Shown: positions 43,826 through 53,093 of the stretch, piece after piece
Numbering within the stretch: position 1 is the stretch's first letter
How the letters are laid out: each line of letters opens with the position of its first letter
From: Streptomyces sp. SCSIO 30461
GTDB lineage: Bacteria; Actinomycetota; Actinomycetes; Streptomycetales; Streptomycetaceae
Reading direction: 5' to 3'
Assembly: GCF_037023745.1 (NCBI RefSeq)
Contig: NZ_CP146101.1
Location: 7,562,501-7,626,500 of the forward strand
Length of the DNA stretch: 64,000 bases
Position numbers and translations under genes: made by a program
Notes under the pieces: generated by a model
What the model was told of the DNA's origin: nothing
What the model saw: the letters and a program-made list of their open reading frames with translations, nothing else
The model's database searches: none

Positions 43826-45025
43826 CTAGTGGGCGGGTTTGAGCGGAAGCAGGGCGCTGATGCGGAAGCCGCCGCCCGGACGGGGCCCGGCGTCCAGGGT
43901 GCCGCCGACCATGCCGACGCGTTCGCGCATGCCGATCAACCCGTGCCCCTTGCCGTCGGCGCCGCCGTCCTCGTACATCTCGCGGGCTGCGCCCCGTCCG
44001 TCGTCCTCCACGAGCAGGCCCAGACCGTCGTCGAAGTACACCAGCCGGACGCTGGCTGCGGTGTCGGGCCCACCGTGCTTGCGGGTGTTGGTCAGAGCCT
44101 CCTGGACGATACGGTACGCCGTGAGTTCCACGCCGCTGGGCAGCGAGCGCGGGGTGCCCTCGATCTTGAAGTCGACCTCGAGGCCGGCTTCACGTACCCG
44201 TTCGACCAGGTCCTCGATCTGCTGGACGTCAGGCTGCGGCACATACTCGCCGCTCTCAGGAGCATCCGACGTGCGCAGCACCCCGAGCAGCCGGCGCATC
44301 TCTGCGAGGGCCTGACGACCGGTGGTGGAGATGGTCTCCAGGGCCTGCCGCGCCTGGTCGGGTGCGGTGTCCATGACGTACGCGGCGCCATCGGCCTGCA
44401 CCACCATCACGGAGACGTTGTGGGCGACGACATCGTGCAGTTCGCGGGCGATTCGGGCGCGCTCGGCGGCGACAGCGACCTTGGACTGGGCCTCACGTTC
44501 CTGTTCCAGCCGCGTGGCACGCTCCTCCAGCTGTGCGAAGTAGGCACGGCGGGTGCGCAGGGAGTCGCCGAGTACCCAGGCGAGAGCGAAGGGGACCGCC
44601 ATCACGGTGGTGACCACGATCCGCTGGCCTACGCCCATACCCCCCTCAGGCCAGCGGATCTGGGCGAGCGGGGCGGCGGCGAGGCCGCCGGCGAGTGCGA
44701 GCCGGGAGGCCCAGCGAGGACCTTCATGAGCCGCGACCGTGTAAATGATCACCAGCATGGCGAAATCCGCCGCGTTGATCTTGATGTTCAGCGCGATCTG
44801 TGCGACCCCGACGGCCGCCACGAGCAGCAGCATCAGCTCCGTGGCGCGGCGTCGCAGTGCCACGGCGAGGCAGAGGAGCAGGACGAGGAGAGCCGCCACC
44901 GGGCGCGGCTGGTTGCCCTCGGTGTCCTGGACGACCCACAGCATGGAGAACCCGAACAGGACGACGGCCCAGAAGGTGTCGATCCCCGTCGGGTGTCTGC
45001 GGACAAAGTCATAGAGGCGCTGCAC
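43826..45025 (-). CDS. sensor histidine kinase, HisKA_3 (NarX/DesK-like)
   Basis: The protein has 399 residues from GTG 45025; TACGCT seven bases upstream suggests a leaderless start. Four to six membrane helices (about 15-160, for example VAALLVLLLCLAVAL and ELMLLLVAAVGVAQIAL) precede a coiled segment. The phosphorylation motif is ERARIARELHDVVAHNVSVMVVQA. The ATPase region has EALTNTRKHGG, VEDDGRGAA and KGHGLIGMRERV. It should phosphorylate the adjacent NarL-type regulator. There is no large external sensor domain, so it probably senses a membrane signal. Confidence 0.94.
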   Translation of the reverse strand: MQRLYDFVRRHPTGIDTFWAVVLFGFSMLWVVQDTEGNQPRPVAALLVLLLCLAVALRRRATELMLLLVAAVGVAQIALNIKINAADFAMLVIIYTVAAHEGPRWASRLALAGGLAAAPLAQIRWPEGGMGVGQRIVVTTVMAVPFALAWVLGDSLRTRRAYFAQLEERATRLEQEREAQSKVAVAAERARIARELHDVVAHNVSVMVVQADGAAYVMDTAPDQARQALETISTTGRQALAEMRRLLGVLRTSDAPESGEYVPQPDVQQIEDLVERVREAGLEVDFKIEGTPRSLPSGVELTAYRIVQEALTNTRKHGGPDTAASVRLVYFDDGLGLLVEDDGRGAAREMYEDGGADGKGHGLIGMRERVGMVGGTLDAGPRPGGGFRISALLPLKPAH

Positions 45026-45120
45026 GTAACCCAGCGTAGGGAAAGCGGAAGGTGCCGGGGTCAACCGGAGGGCCGATCCGTTCGCTGAACACCTACTCCG
45101 CAAGGTGGACACTGACACAC

Positions 45121-46266
45121 GTGACATATGAAGCGACGGACCGCAGTCCGGGCGATGCGGGTACATCGACGCACCAGCCCCAGGAGGCGGAGGGTTGGGT
45201 GCCCTGGCGGATCGCGATGGAGCGGGCGCTGTACGGGCCCGCCGGATTCTTCCGGCGGCCGGAGGGGCCGGCCGGCCACTTCCGTACCTCGGTGCATGCT
45301 TCGCCGCTGTACGCCAGGGCTGTGGCCAGGCTGCTGACCGAAACCGCCGCGACCCTGCCGGACGCGACCGAGATCACGCTGATCGACATGGGCGCCGGCC
45401 GCGGGGAGCTGCTGACCGGTGTGCTGGCGGCGCTGCCGGACGGCGGGCGGCTGCCGGACGGCCGGCCGGTGCGGGCCTGCGCGGTGGAGCGCGCCGCACG
45501 GCCCCACGGGCTGGACCCGCGTATCGAGTGGTCGGAGCGGCCCCCTGCCGGTGCGAACGGGCTGCTCTTCGCGAACGAGTGGCTGGACAACGTGCCGGTG
45601 GATGTCGCCGAGGTGGACGAGGCGGGCGTCACCCGCTACGTCCTGGTACGCACCGAGGACGGCGCGGAGCGGCTCGGGGAGCCGGTGAGCGGGGCGGACG
45701 CGGAATGGCTGGCGCGATGGTGGCCGACGGTCGCGGCCGGGAGTGTCTCGGGTGTCGGCGGTGCCACCCCCGGCGCCCTGTCCGAGACGGGGCTCAGGGC
45801 CGAGACGGGGCTCAGGGCCGAGATCGGGCGTGCGCGCGACGAGGCGTGGGCCACCACCGTGGCCGCGCTGGGCGCCGGGCTCGCCGTCGCCGTCGACTAC
45901 GCGCACACCACCGGCACCCGGCCGCCGTTCGGCAGCCTCACCGGCTTCCGCGACGGGCGCGAGGTCCGCCCGATACCGGACGGCGGCTGCGACATCACCG
46001 CGCACGTCGCCCTGGACGCCTGCCTCCATGCCGGTGCGGACGCCCATACGGGCACCGGTGCAAAGTTGCTGAGCCAGCGCGAGGCGCTGCGCCGTCTCGG
46101 CGTATCGGGCGGGCGTCCGCCGCTGGCCCTGGCGTCATCCGACCCCGCCGGATACGTGCGTGCCCTCGCCGCAGCGGGCCAGGCGGCCGAGCTGACGGCG
46201 CGGGGCGGGCTCGGCGATTTCGTATGGCTGCTCCAGCCCGTGCCGTATCCGGCGAGCGGGCGCTGA
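45121..46266 (+). CDS. MidA/NDUFAF7-type SAM-dependent methyltransferase
   Basis: The protein has 381 residues. The SAM-binding motif is [18 protein letters not shown]. The family marker NE(F/W)xDxxP appears as [13 protein letters not shown], matching the COG1565 MidA/NDUFAF7 group of protein arginine methyltransferases. An 18-bp duplication (45782-45828) adds [15 protein letters not shown] in a loop. In mitochondria NDUFAF7 methylates an arginine of the NDUFS2 subunit of complex I. The next gene here encodes an NDUFS2 (NuoD) homologue, so this is probably its modifying enzyme. It is divergent from the sensor kinase gene. Confidence 0.85.
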   Translation: MTYEATDRSPGDAGTSTHQPQEAEGWVPWRIAMERALYGPAGFFRRPEGPAGHFRTSVHASPLYARAVARLLTETAATLPDATEITLIDMGAGRGELLTGVLAALPDGGRLPDGRPVRACAVERAARPHGLDPRIEWSERPPAGANGLLFANEWLDNVPVDVAEVDEAGVTRYVLVRTEDGAERLGEPVSGADAEWLARWWPTVAAGSVSGVGGATPGALSETGLRAETGLRAEIGRARDEAWATTVAALGAGLAVAVDYAHTTGTRPPFGSLTGFRDGREVRPIPDGGCDITAHVALDACLHAGADAHTGTGAKLLSQREALRRLGVSGGRPPLALASSDPAGYVRALAAAGQAAELTARGGLGDFVWLLQPVPYPASGR

Positions 46267-46486
46267 CGAACACGGACCACCGCCGGCGGCCCAGAGCCCA
46301 CCGCTCACAGCCCTGCGGACCCCCGCGCACGCCCTCAGGTACCAACCGCCCAGGACCCCGAGGACCCCCGCGCACGCCCCTGCGGACCACCGCGCACGGC
46401 ACGCTCGCCACCGGCCGGCGACCCCCGGGGTGTCCGCTCTTCGGGCCGGGCCCCCGTCACCCGCACGGCCGGGGGATACTGTCGCC

Positions 46487-47629
46487 ATGACGGAGACGAC
46501 GGTCGGCATCGGCGGCGCGGCGGAGAGCACCGACATGGTGCTGAACATCGGGCCGCAGCACCCTTCCACCCACGGTGTGCTCCGCCTGAAGCTCGTTCTC
46601 GACGGAGAGCGCGTCCAGCACGCCGAGCCCGTGATCGGCTATATGCACCGGGGTGCGGAGAAGCTCTTCGAGGCGCGCGACTACCGGCAGATCGTGATGC
46701 TGGCCAACCGCCACGACTGGCTGTCCGCCTTCTCCAACGAGCTCGGCGTGGTCATGGCGGTCGAACGCATGCTGGGCATGGAGGTCCCGGAGCGCGCCGT
46801 CTGGACCCGGACCCTGCTCGCGGAGCTGAACCGCGTCCTCAACCACCTGATGTTCCTCGGGTCGTACCCACTCGAACTGGGCGGAATCACCGCGGTGTTC
46901 CACGCCTTCCGTGAGCGCGAAGAGCTCCAGACCGTGATGGAGGAGATCTCCGGCGGCCGGATGCACTACATGTTCAACCGGGTCGGCGGGCTCAAGGAGG
47001 ACATGCCGGCCGGCTGGACCGGGCGAGCCCGGGCGGCGGTCGCCGACGTGCGTTCGCGGATGGACGTGTACGACCGGCTCGTACTCGGCAATGAGATCTT
47101 CCGTGGCCGCACCCGCGGCGTCGGCGTGCTGACCCCGCAGGCGGCGCACGCGTACGGGGTCTCCGGACCCATCGCCCGCGCCTCGGGTGTCGACTTCGAC
47201 CTGCGGCGCGACGAGCCTTACCTCGCATACGGGGAACTCCAGGACACCCTGAATGTGGTCACCCGCGCCGAGGGCGACTGCCTGGCCCGCTTCGAGTGCC
47301 TGCTGGAACAGACCCACAACGCGCTCGCGCTGGCGGACGCCTGCCTGGACCGCATCGCCGAGCTGCCGCCCGGTCCCATCAACCAGCGGCTGCCGAAGGT
47401 ACTCAAGGCTCCCGAGGGACACACCTACGCCTGGACCGAGAACCCGCTGGGCATCAACGGCTACTACTTGGTCTCCAAGGGCGACAAGACTCCATACCGC
47501 CTCAAGCTCCGGTCGGCCTCGTACAACAACATCCAGGCGCTGACCGAGCTGCTGCCGGGGACGCTGGTCGCGGACATGGTGGCGATCCTGGGGTCGATGT
47601 TCTTCGTGGTCGGAGACATCGACAAGTAG
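46487..47629 (+). CDS. nuoD2: NADH-quinone oxidoreductase subunit D paralogue (NuoD2)
   Basis: The 380-residue protein is of the 49-kDa/hydrogenase large-subunit family. It shows [21 protein letters not shown], then [18 protein letters not shown] and [14 protein letters not shown], ending [21 protein letters not shown]. The Arg in HRGAEK (Arg55) aligns with the methylated Arg85 of mitochondrial NDUFS2. The quinone-site Tyr (bovine Tyr108) aligns with Trp78 (RHDWLS), a notable change. The gene is orphan: no other nuo genes lie nearby. ATG 46487 has a GATACT-like -10 six bases upstream. It may form a variant or partial complex I. Confidence 0.88.
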   Translation: MTETTVGIGGAAESTDMVLNIGPQHPSTHGVLRLKLVLDGERVQHAEPVIGYMHRGAEKLFEARDYRQIVMLANRHDWLSAFSNELGVVMAVERMLGMEVPERAVWTRTLLAELNRVLNHLMFLGSYPLELGGITAVFHAFREREELQTVMEEISGGRMHYMFNRVGGLKEDMPAGWTGRARAAVADVRSRMDVYDRLVLGNEIFRGRTRGVGVLTPQAAHAYGVSGPIARASGVDFDLRRDEPYLAYGELQDTLNVVTRAEGDCLARFECLLEQTHNALALADACLDRIAELPPGPINQRLPKVLKAPEGHTYAWTENPLGINGYYLVSKGDKTPYRLKLRSASYNNIQALTELLPGTLVADMVAILGSMFFVVGDIDK

Positions 47630-47738
47630 TCCGTACCACCATGAGCAGACCGTGTCGCCATGAGCAGACCGTCCGGCCGTGGCGCAGGCAGCCGGGTCCA
47701 CCGGCGGTCGGCCGCGCCGCCCCGGCGTCGGGCGCGAA

Positions 47739-47782
47739 GCAGTGAGGGCCGACCGGCGCTGATGCCGGTCGGCCCTCACTGC
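47739..47782. terminator. bidirectional terminator after nuoD2
   Basis: Perfect 19-bp arms (47739-47757 and 47764-47782) with a 6-base loop, between the convergent nuoD2 and the gene ending at 47802. There is no T-run. Upstream, CCATGAGCAGACCGT occurs twice (about 47639-47653 and 47658-47672). Confidence 0.8.
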
Positions 47783-47801
47783 GTGCCTGCCGCCCCGTCG
47801 G

Positions 47802-48818
47802 TCAGGAGATCGCGGTGCGCAGCTCCGTGACATCGAGCTGTTCCGTCTCGTCGTGCTCGGTCAGGTCGATGACCTCGCCGACCGCACGGTCCTGTCCTCC
47901 CGCGTCGGCGCCCGCTGCCTCCGCCAGCGCCTCCTCACCCACCACGTCCGCGAGGTCCTCCTCCTGGACCGCCGCGAGTTCGGCGGGGGCGAGACGGCTC
48001 GCGCCGAAGAAGTCGAAGCCCCCCAGCGGGCGCTGCTGGCGCGCCGCATACGGCACGACCGCCGAGGCGATCGGCACCGGCATCCGCGCGGGAAGCGCCG
48101 GAAGGACGGGGACCGCGGGAAGCGCGGGGCCGGCGGACGACGGGCGGGTGTGCTGCTCTCCCCCACCGACCGCCGCGTGCTTCCCCTGCGGCTCGTCCGC
48201 CTCACGCGCCCGGTCCGCCAGATCGCGGCGGCGGGCCTCCTCCACGGTGTGCCTGGCCTGCTGGGCGGCGGCGTTGCGCGAGAGGTTCTCCAGCGCGTCG
48301 GCGGCCCGCCGGTACGCGGACGGCGTCGGCGTGGAGCCGCCCGCGGGAAGCTCCTTCGGCGCGGAAACCTCGATCGCGAGCCGCCTGCGGCCTTCGAGTG
48401 CGCTGGCGCGCTCGGTCTCCGCGGTCGCATAACGCCTCAGCAGTGCGGCGTGCTCGTTGCGCAGCTTCGCCAGCTCGACCCGCTTGGCGCGGAGCTTGGC
48501 ATCCAGCTTGGCGCGCAGTTCGCGGGACTCGTCGAGATCGGACTCCAGCTCGGCTACGCGCTCCTCGGTCTTCCAGGCATCACTGGCGCGTGCGCGGGTG
48601 AGTTCGGCGACGCGGCGGCCCGCACTCCGGTCCCAACTGCGCATGAGTACCGCGCCGGTGACCGCGGCGGCTGCCGCAGCCGCGACCATGAAACGGAGCA
48701 CGAGCGTATCCGCGAACAGCCAGGCGCCGGCGGCGGTGAGAACCGAAGCGCCAGCGACCGCGGAAGGCGGCATGAGCTGGTGCAGAGGTGGTGAATGGCG
48801 GTGGCGTCCACGTGGCAT
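47802..48818 (-). CDS. membrane-anchored coiled-coil protein of unknown function
   Basis: The protein has 338 residues from ATG 48818. Two adjacent hydrophobic helices near the N-terminus (AVAGASVLTAAGAWLFADTLVL and FMVAAAAAAAVTGAVLM) are followed by a long coiled coil (about 75-150, WKTEERVAELESDLDESRELRAKL and onwards). An Ala/Pro-rich part and an acidic C-terminus (VIDLTEHDETEQLDVTELRTAIS) come after. The architecture suggests a scaffold facing the cytoplasm. I cannot assign a family. It shares the minus strand with the esterase gene upstream. Confidence 0.78.
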   Translation of the reverse strand: MPRGRHRHSPPLHQLMPPSAVAGASVLTAAGAWLFADTLVLRFMVAAAAAAAVTGAVLMRSWDRSAGRRVAELTRARASDAWKTEERVAELESDLDESRELRAKLDAKLRAKRVELAKLRNEHAALLRRYATAETERASALEGRRRLAIEVSAPKELPAGGSTPTPSAYRRAADALENLSRNAAAQQARHTVEEARRRDLADRAREADEPQGKHAAVGGGEQHTRPSSAGPALPAVPVLPALPARMPVPIASAVVPYAARQQRPLGGFDFFGASRLAPAELAAVQEEDLADVVGEEALAEAAGADAGGQDRAVGEVIDLTEHDETEQLDVTELRTAIS

Positions 48819-48965
48819 GGCCTGAAATTTACCGTGCGTAGGTGCCGAATGGGGGATCTGCCCGGCAATCTCTTCGGACAGTTCGAACGGTCCATCGGCT
48901 GAGCGATCGGGTCCCGCAACCACTTCGCGCGAACACCCCGGCGAAAGGCCCCGTACCACCACGGG

Positions 48966-50078
48966 TCACTCGGCGCTGAGCCGCCCGCTGAGCCACGCCA
49001 GCGCCGGGGGCACCTCGCGGCCCCAGGTGTTGAAGTTGTGCCCACCGCTGTCCAGCATGATCGAGGAGACCCTCGCCGGGGACTTGACCCGCTTGATGAA
49101 CTCCAGCGTGCCACCGAGGTTGTTCTCACCCTGCTTGGACGAGGTGACCAGGAACGAAGAGGCGCCCTGGGGGCGGTTCTTCAGGCTCCACAGCAGGTTC
49201 GCCCGCTTCCGTGCGCCGTTGTCGCCGTGGAAGAGGTCCCCGGTCGTCGCATCCTCCGCCGCCTTGTAGTACGCGGACAGCCCCACCCCCGCCGCGAACC
49301 GCTGCGGGTGGTGCAGAGCGATCTTCAACGCGCAGTAGCCACCGGTCGAGTTCCCCATGAACCCCCAGTTGGCGGGCTTGCTGCCGACACGGTAGGTCGC
49401 CGATATCGCTGCGCGCAGGTCCTCGGCGAAGAAGGTCTCGGTCTGCGGCCCGCCCGGGATGTCCACGCACTCGGTGTCCCTCGGAGGGGCGACGGTCGGG
49501 CGCAGCATGACCAGGATCATCGGCTGCATCTTGCCGCTGTTCGCCTGGTCATAGGCCGTCCTCGGGTACTTGAGGCCCTTGATCAGGTTCTCTGCCGTGC
49601 CCGGGTAGCCGGTCAGCACGACCGTCGCGGGAAAGGTCCTGGCAGCGTACTCGGACTGAAAGTACTGCGGCGGCAGGTACACATAGGCCGGGCTGTCGAT
49701 GCCGGACCGCTCGCCCTTGATGACGACCTTGTGGATCTGCCCGCCGGCCGCGGGCCGTGAGTCGCCCGGGACCCCCGTCTTCTGCTTGCCGACCACCTTG
49801 ACGTGCTTGCTGCTCGCCGCGTGGTCGACCACCACACCCATCTCCTGCTCCTGGCCGAAGAGATCCGCCCAGGAGCCGTAGAACAGGAAGGACTTGTTGG
49901 CGGCGAGGCCGACTGCGGCGAAGAGCGCCAACTGGGTCGCCAGCAGCAGGCCGACCCGGCCGAGCACACTGCGCCACCCGTTACGGGACAGTCGCGGCCA
50001 CAGCCAGATCGTCATGGCGAAGAGCGCGACGGCGGCGAGTACGGCCAGCGCCAGAACCTTGTTACCGGTGAGACCCAT
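48966..50078 (-). CDS. membrane-anchored alpha/beta-hydrolase (esterase, mycolyltransferase-like fold)
   Basis: The protein has 370 residues. Two N-terminal helices (LALAVLAAVALFAMTIWLW and LGRVGLLLATQLALFAAVGLAA) place the catalytic domain outside the cell. The esterase fold shows YLPPQYF, ATVVLTGYPG, the nucleophile elbow GFMGNSTGGYCALKIAL (Ser) and a C-terminal His in DSGGHNFNTWGREVPPALAWL. It belongs to the esterase D/Ag85-like group. It is divergent from the lysyl-PG synthase-like gene; both are envelope-related, fitting the sigma-E context. Confidence 0.88.
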   Translation of the reverse strand: MGLTGNKVLALAVLAAVALFAMTIWLWPRLSRNGWRSVLGRVGLLLATQLALFAAVGLAANKSFLFYGSWADLFGQEQEMGVVVDHAASSKHVKVVGKQKTGVPGDSRPAAGGQIHKVVIKGERSGIDSPAYVYLPPQYFQSEYAARTFPATVVLTGYPGTAENLIKGLKYPRTAYDQANSGKMQPMILVMLRPTVAPPRDTECVDIPGGPQTETFFAEDLRAAISATYRVGSKPANWGFMGNSTGGYCALKIALHHPQRFAAGVGLSAYYKAAEDATTGDLFHGDNGARKRANLLWSLKNRPQGASSFLVTSSKQGENNLGGTLEFIKRVKSPARVSSIMLDSGGHNFNTWGREVPPALAWLSGRLSAE

Positions 50079-50203
50079 GAGGTGATCAAGCTACTTCCGT
50101 GAGACGCGGAAAGGTACGTGGACGTGCGTGCGGAACGTGGATACGGAACATGGTGAGGGACGCGAACAGGGAGCCGGCACCTGAGAATTTCCTGTGCGCG
50201 GAT

Positions 50204-50229
50204 GAACCCGCCGCCCGGAAGAGTCGTCC
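50204..50229 (+). promoter_or_regulatory. sigma-E-type (ECF) promoter before the lysyl-PG synthase-like gene
   Basis: GAACC (50204-50208), 16 bases, then CGTCC (50225-50229), matching the ECF pattern of Streptomyces SigE promoters. The ATG of the gene lies 75 bases downstream. Confidence 0.6.
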
Positions 50230-50303
50230 TAGAGAGCGCACTGTCCGCGCCGACGATTCTGCGGCGAGGGACTCACAATCTCTCTCTCGGAGTACGGGAA
50301 GCG

Positions 50304-52151
50304 ATGTCTGTCACGGTAGATGGGGACAAGTCGGGGCTGGTTCCGGTTCGGGTACGCCGGATCCTGCGGGGACCGCGCGCCGAATACGTACCCACGCTGG
50401 TCGGTACGGCCTGTACGTTCATCGGCCTGATCGATATCGCCGCAGGCGTGTTCCCGCGCTTCCGGCACAGCCGGATGCACGCGCTTGCCGAGGTGCTCCC
50501 GGGCGCGCTCGGACCGTTCGCCGCAGCGCTGTCACTCAGTGCGGGCGTACTGCTGCTGCTGCTCGCGCACGGCCTCAAGCGCAACAAGCGCCGGGCCTGG
50601 CGCGCCGCGGTGATCCTGCTGCCGGCCGGGGCGGTCGCGCAGTTCATGTACCGCAACTCGGTCATCGGCGTGCTGCTTTCACTGGTGCTGCTCACCCTGC
50701 TGCTGCGGCACCGCAGCCAGTTCGCCGCGCTGCCCGACCCGAGCAGCCGCTGGCGGGCACTCGCCAACTTCGTGCTGATGGGAGCCGGTTCGATCGGCCT
50801 CGGGCTGGTCATCGTCAGTGCCCACCCGAACAAGGTCATCGGCAGCCCCAGCCTCACCGACCGGCTCGAGCACGTCCTGTTCGGTCTCTTCGGCTTCGAG
50901 GGCCCCGTCGGGTACGCGGGCGGAGTGGACTGGACCGTCGGCTACTCCCTGGGAGCGCTCGGCCTGCTCACCGCCGTGACGACGGTCTATCTGGCTTTCC
51001 GTCCCGAACAGCCGGCCGCCCGGCTCACCGAGGACGACGAGGCCCGGCTGCGCGAGCTCCTCGACCGGCACGGCACGCGCGACTCCCTCGGGCACTTCGC
51101 GCTCCGCCGCGACAAGGGAGTCGTCTTCTCCCCCAGCGGCAAGGCCGCTGTCTGCTACCGCGTGGTCTCCGGTGTGATGCTGGCCAGCGGCGACCCGATC
51201 GGCGACGTCGAGGCATGGCCGGGCGCGATCGAACGGTTCATGGACGAGGCCAAGGCCCACTCCTGGACCCCCGCGGTGATGGGCTGCTCCGAGACCGGCG
51301 GGCAGGTGTGGACGCGGGAGACCGGACTGGACGCCCTCGAACTCGGTGACGAGGCGGTGGTGGACGTCGCGGATTTCTCCCTGAGCGGGCGCGCCATGCG
51401 GAATGTGCGCCAGATGGTGAAGCGCATCGAACGCAATGGTTACGAGACCCGGGTACGCCGCGTCCGTGACCTTTCGGACGGCGAGCTGGAGCGGATACGC
51501 AGGGCCGCGGCGGACTGGCGCGGCACCGACACGGAACGCGGCTTCTCCATGGCGCTCGGCCGGATCGGCGACCCCTCCGACGGTGACAGCGTGATCGCCA
51601 CCGCGCACAAGGAGGACCCGGACTCGCCGTACGGCGACCTGAAGGCCGTTCTGCACTTCGTCCCCTGGGGTACGGACGGCATGTCGCTGGACCTGATGCG
51701 CCGCGACCGCTCCGCCGACCCCGGAATGAACGAACTGCTGATCGTGGCCGCGCTCCAGGACTCCCCGAAGATCGGCATCGAGCGGGTCTCGCTGAACTTC
51801 GCGATGTTCCGCTCGGCGCTCGCCCGCGGCGAGAAGCTGGGCGCGGGGCCCGTGCTGCGGACCTGGCGCGGACTGCTGGTGTTCCTGTCCCGCTGGTTCC
51901 AGATCGAGTCGCTGTACAAGTTCAACGCGAAGTTCCAGCCGCGCTGGGAGCCGCGGTTCGTGGTCTTCCGCAACACCCGGGACCTGCCACGCATCGGCTT
52001 CGCCGCGATGCAGGCCGAGGGCTTCGTGACCTTCGCTCTGCCGCGCCCGTTCCGCCGCCGCAGGTCCCGCTCGGAGCGGCCCTGCGTCCACCAGGTCCAG
52101 CGCATCCGGCCGACCGCCGTCGTCGGGGACGGCGAGGCGCGCGCGGCGTAA
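50304..52151 (+). CDS. phosphatidylglycerol lysyltransferase domain protein (MprF/LPG synthase-like)
   Basis: The protein has 615 residues from ATG 50304. Five or six N-terminal membrane helices (about 25-225, e.g. FAAALSLSAGVLLLLLAHGL and VIGVLLSLVLLTLLLRH) precede a DUF2156/GNAT-like catalytic domain (about 265-580: DSLGHFALRRDKGVVFSPSG, GDPIGDVEAWPGAIERF, SLNFAMFRSALARGE, FNAKFQPRWEPRF). It should transfer an aminoacyl group from tRNA to phosphatidylglycerol, lowering surface charge. Helix number is lower than in full MprF flippases. The sigma-E-type promoter ties it to the cse system. A longer frame from 50202 would overlap that promoter and is rejected. Confidence 0.9.
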   Translation: MSVTVDGDKSGLVPVRVRRILRGPRAEYVPTLVGTACTFIGLIDIAAGVFPRFRHSRMHALAEVLPGALGPFAAALSLSAGVLLLLLAHGLKRNKRRAWRAAVILLPAGAVAQFMYRNSVIGVLLSLVLLTLLLRHRSQFAALPDPSSRWRALANFVLMGAGSIGLGLVIVSAHPNKVIGSPSLTDRLEHVLFGLFGFEGPVGYAGGVDWTVGYSLGALGLLTAVTTVYLAFRPEQPAARLTEDDEARLRELLDRHGTRDSLGHFALRRDKGVVFSPSGKAAVCYRVVSGVMLASGDPIGDVEAWPGAIERFMDEAKAHSWTPAVMGCSETGGQVWTRETGLDALELGDEAVVDVADFSLSGRAMRNVRQMVKRIERNGYETRVRRVRDLSDGELERIRRAAADWRGTDTERGFSMALGRIGDPSDGDSVIATAHKEDPDSPYGDLKAVLHFVPWGTDGMSLDLMRRDRSADPGMNELLIVAALQDSPKIGIERVSLNFAMFRSALARGEKLGAGPVLRTWRGLLVFLSRWFQIESLYKFNAKFQPRWEPRFVVFRNTRDLPRIGFAAMQAEGFVTFALPRPFRRRRSRSERPCVHQVQRIRPTAVVGDGEARAA

Positions 52152-52205
52152 CCGCTGTCCCCGCTTCCCGGTGGGCCCTGCGGCTCTCCGCACTACGCTG
52201 GACGC

Positions 52206-53093
52206 ATGAGTACGTCGTCGCGGGAGTCGCGGGAAATGCACGAGCGCGGCCGTGGCACGGTCAGGGGCCTGCCGGAGTGGGACCGCTGCGCGGTCATGGG
52301 TGTCGTCAACGTGACGCCGGACTCCTTCTCCGACGGGGGCCGCTGGTTCGACACCACGGCCGCCGTCAAGCACGGACTCGACCTGGTGGCCGCGGGAGCG
52401 GACCTGGTCGATGTCGGCGGCGAGTCCACCCGACCCGGCGCCACCAGGGTGGACGAGGACGAGGAGCAGCGGCGCGTCGTCCCCGTCGTCCGGGGACTGG
52501 CGTCGGAAGGCATCACCGTCTCCGTCGACACCATGCGCGCCTCCGTCGCCGCGCGGGCCGTCGCGGCGGGCGCGACCCTGGTCAACGACGTCTCCGGCGG
52601 GCTCGCCGACCCCCGGATGATCCCCGCGGTCGCCGACGTGGACGTGCCCTTCGTGGTGATGCACTGGCGCGGTTTCAGCGAGGACATGAACAGCCGCGCG
52701 GTCTACGGGGACGTGGTCGCCGAAGTACTCGCCGAGCTGCGCGAACGGATGGACGCGGTGGTCGACGGCGGGGTCTCCGCCGAACGGATCGTGATCGACC
52801 CCGGTCTCGGCTTCGCCAAGCACGCCGAGCACGACCTCGCGCTCGTCGCCCATCTGGCCCAGCTCCGCACACTCGGGCGACCGCTGCTGGTCGCGGCGTC
52901 CCGCAAGCGCTTCCTCGGCCGTGTACTCGCCGAAGGAGCGGCCGGCCCGCCGCCCGCCCGTGAACGCGACGCGGCGACCGCCGCGGTCTCGGCGATCGCC
53001 GCGCACGAGGGCGCCTGGGCGGTACGGGTGCACGAGGTACGGGCCACGGCGGACGCCGTACGGGTCGCACGCGCTGTCGAGGGAGCCCTGTGA
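52206..53093 (+). CDS. folP: dihydropteroate synthase
   Basis: The protein has 295 residues. It joins p-aminobenzoate and dihydropterin pyrophosphate. Motifs are CAVMGVVNVTPDSFSDGGRW, the DVGGESTRPGA segment, NDVSGG, IVIDPGLGFAKHAEHD and LLVAASRKRFLG. ATG 52206 follows TACGCT by six bases, so it is probably leaderless. The next gene overlaps its stop codon (GTGA). Folate genes folB and folK lie 0.8 kb downstream. It is the target of sulphonamides in this pathway. Confidence 0.96.
   Translation: MSTSSRESREMHERGRGTVRGLPEWDRCAVMGVVNVTPDSFSDGGRWFDTTAAVKHGLDLVAAGADLVDVGGESTRPGATRVDEDEEQRRVVPVVRGLASEGITVSVDTMRASVAARAVAAGATLVNDVSGGLADPRMIPAVADVDVPFVVMHWRGFSEDMNSRAVYGDVVAEVLAELRERMDAVVDGGVSAERIVIDPGLGFAKHAEHDLALVAHLAQLRTLGRPLLVAASRKRFLGRVLAEGAAGPPPARERDAATAAVSAIAAHEGAWAVRVHEVRATADAVRVARAVEGAL

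Noticed and set aside
50202..50303. Longer start of the lysyl-PG synthase-like protein
   Set aside because: It begins upstream of the sigma-E-type promoter and adds 34 unconserved residues; ATG 50304 has its own ribosome site.
50679..53033. 784-codon open frame opposite the lysyl-PG synthase-like and folP genes
   Set aside because: Composition shadow of two genes with clear families.
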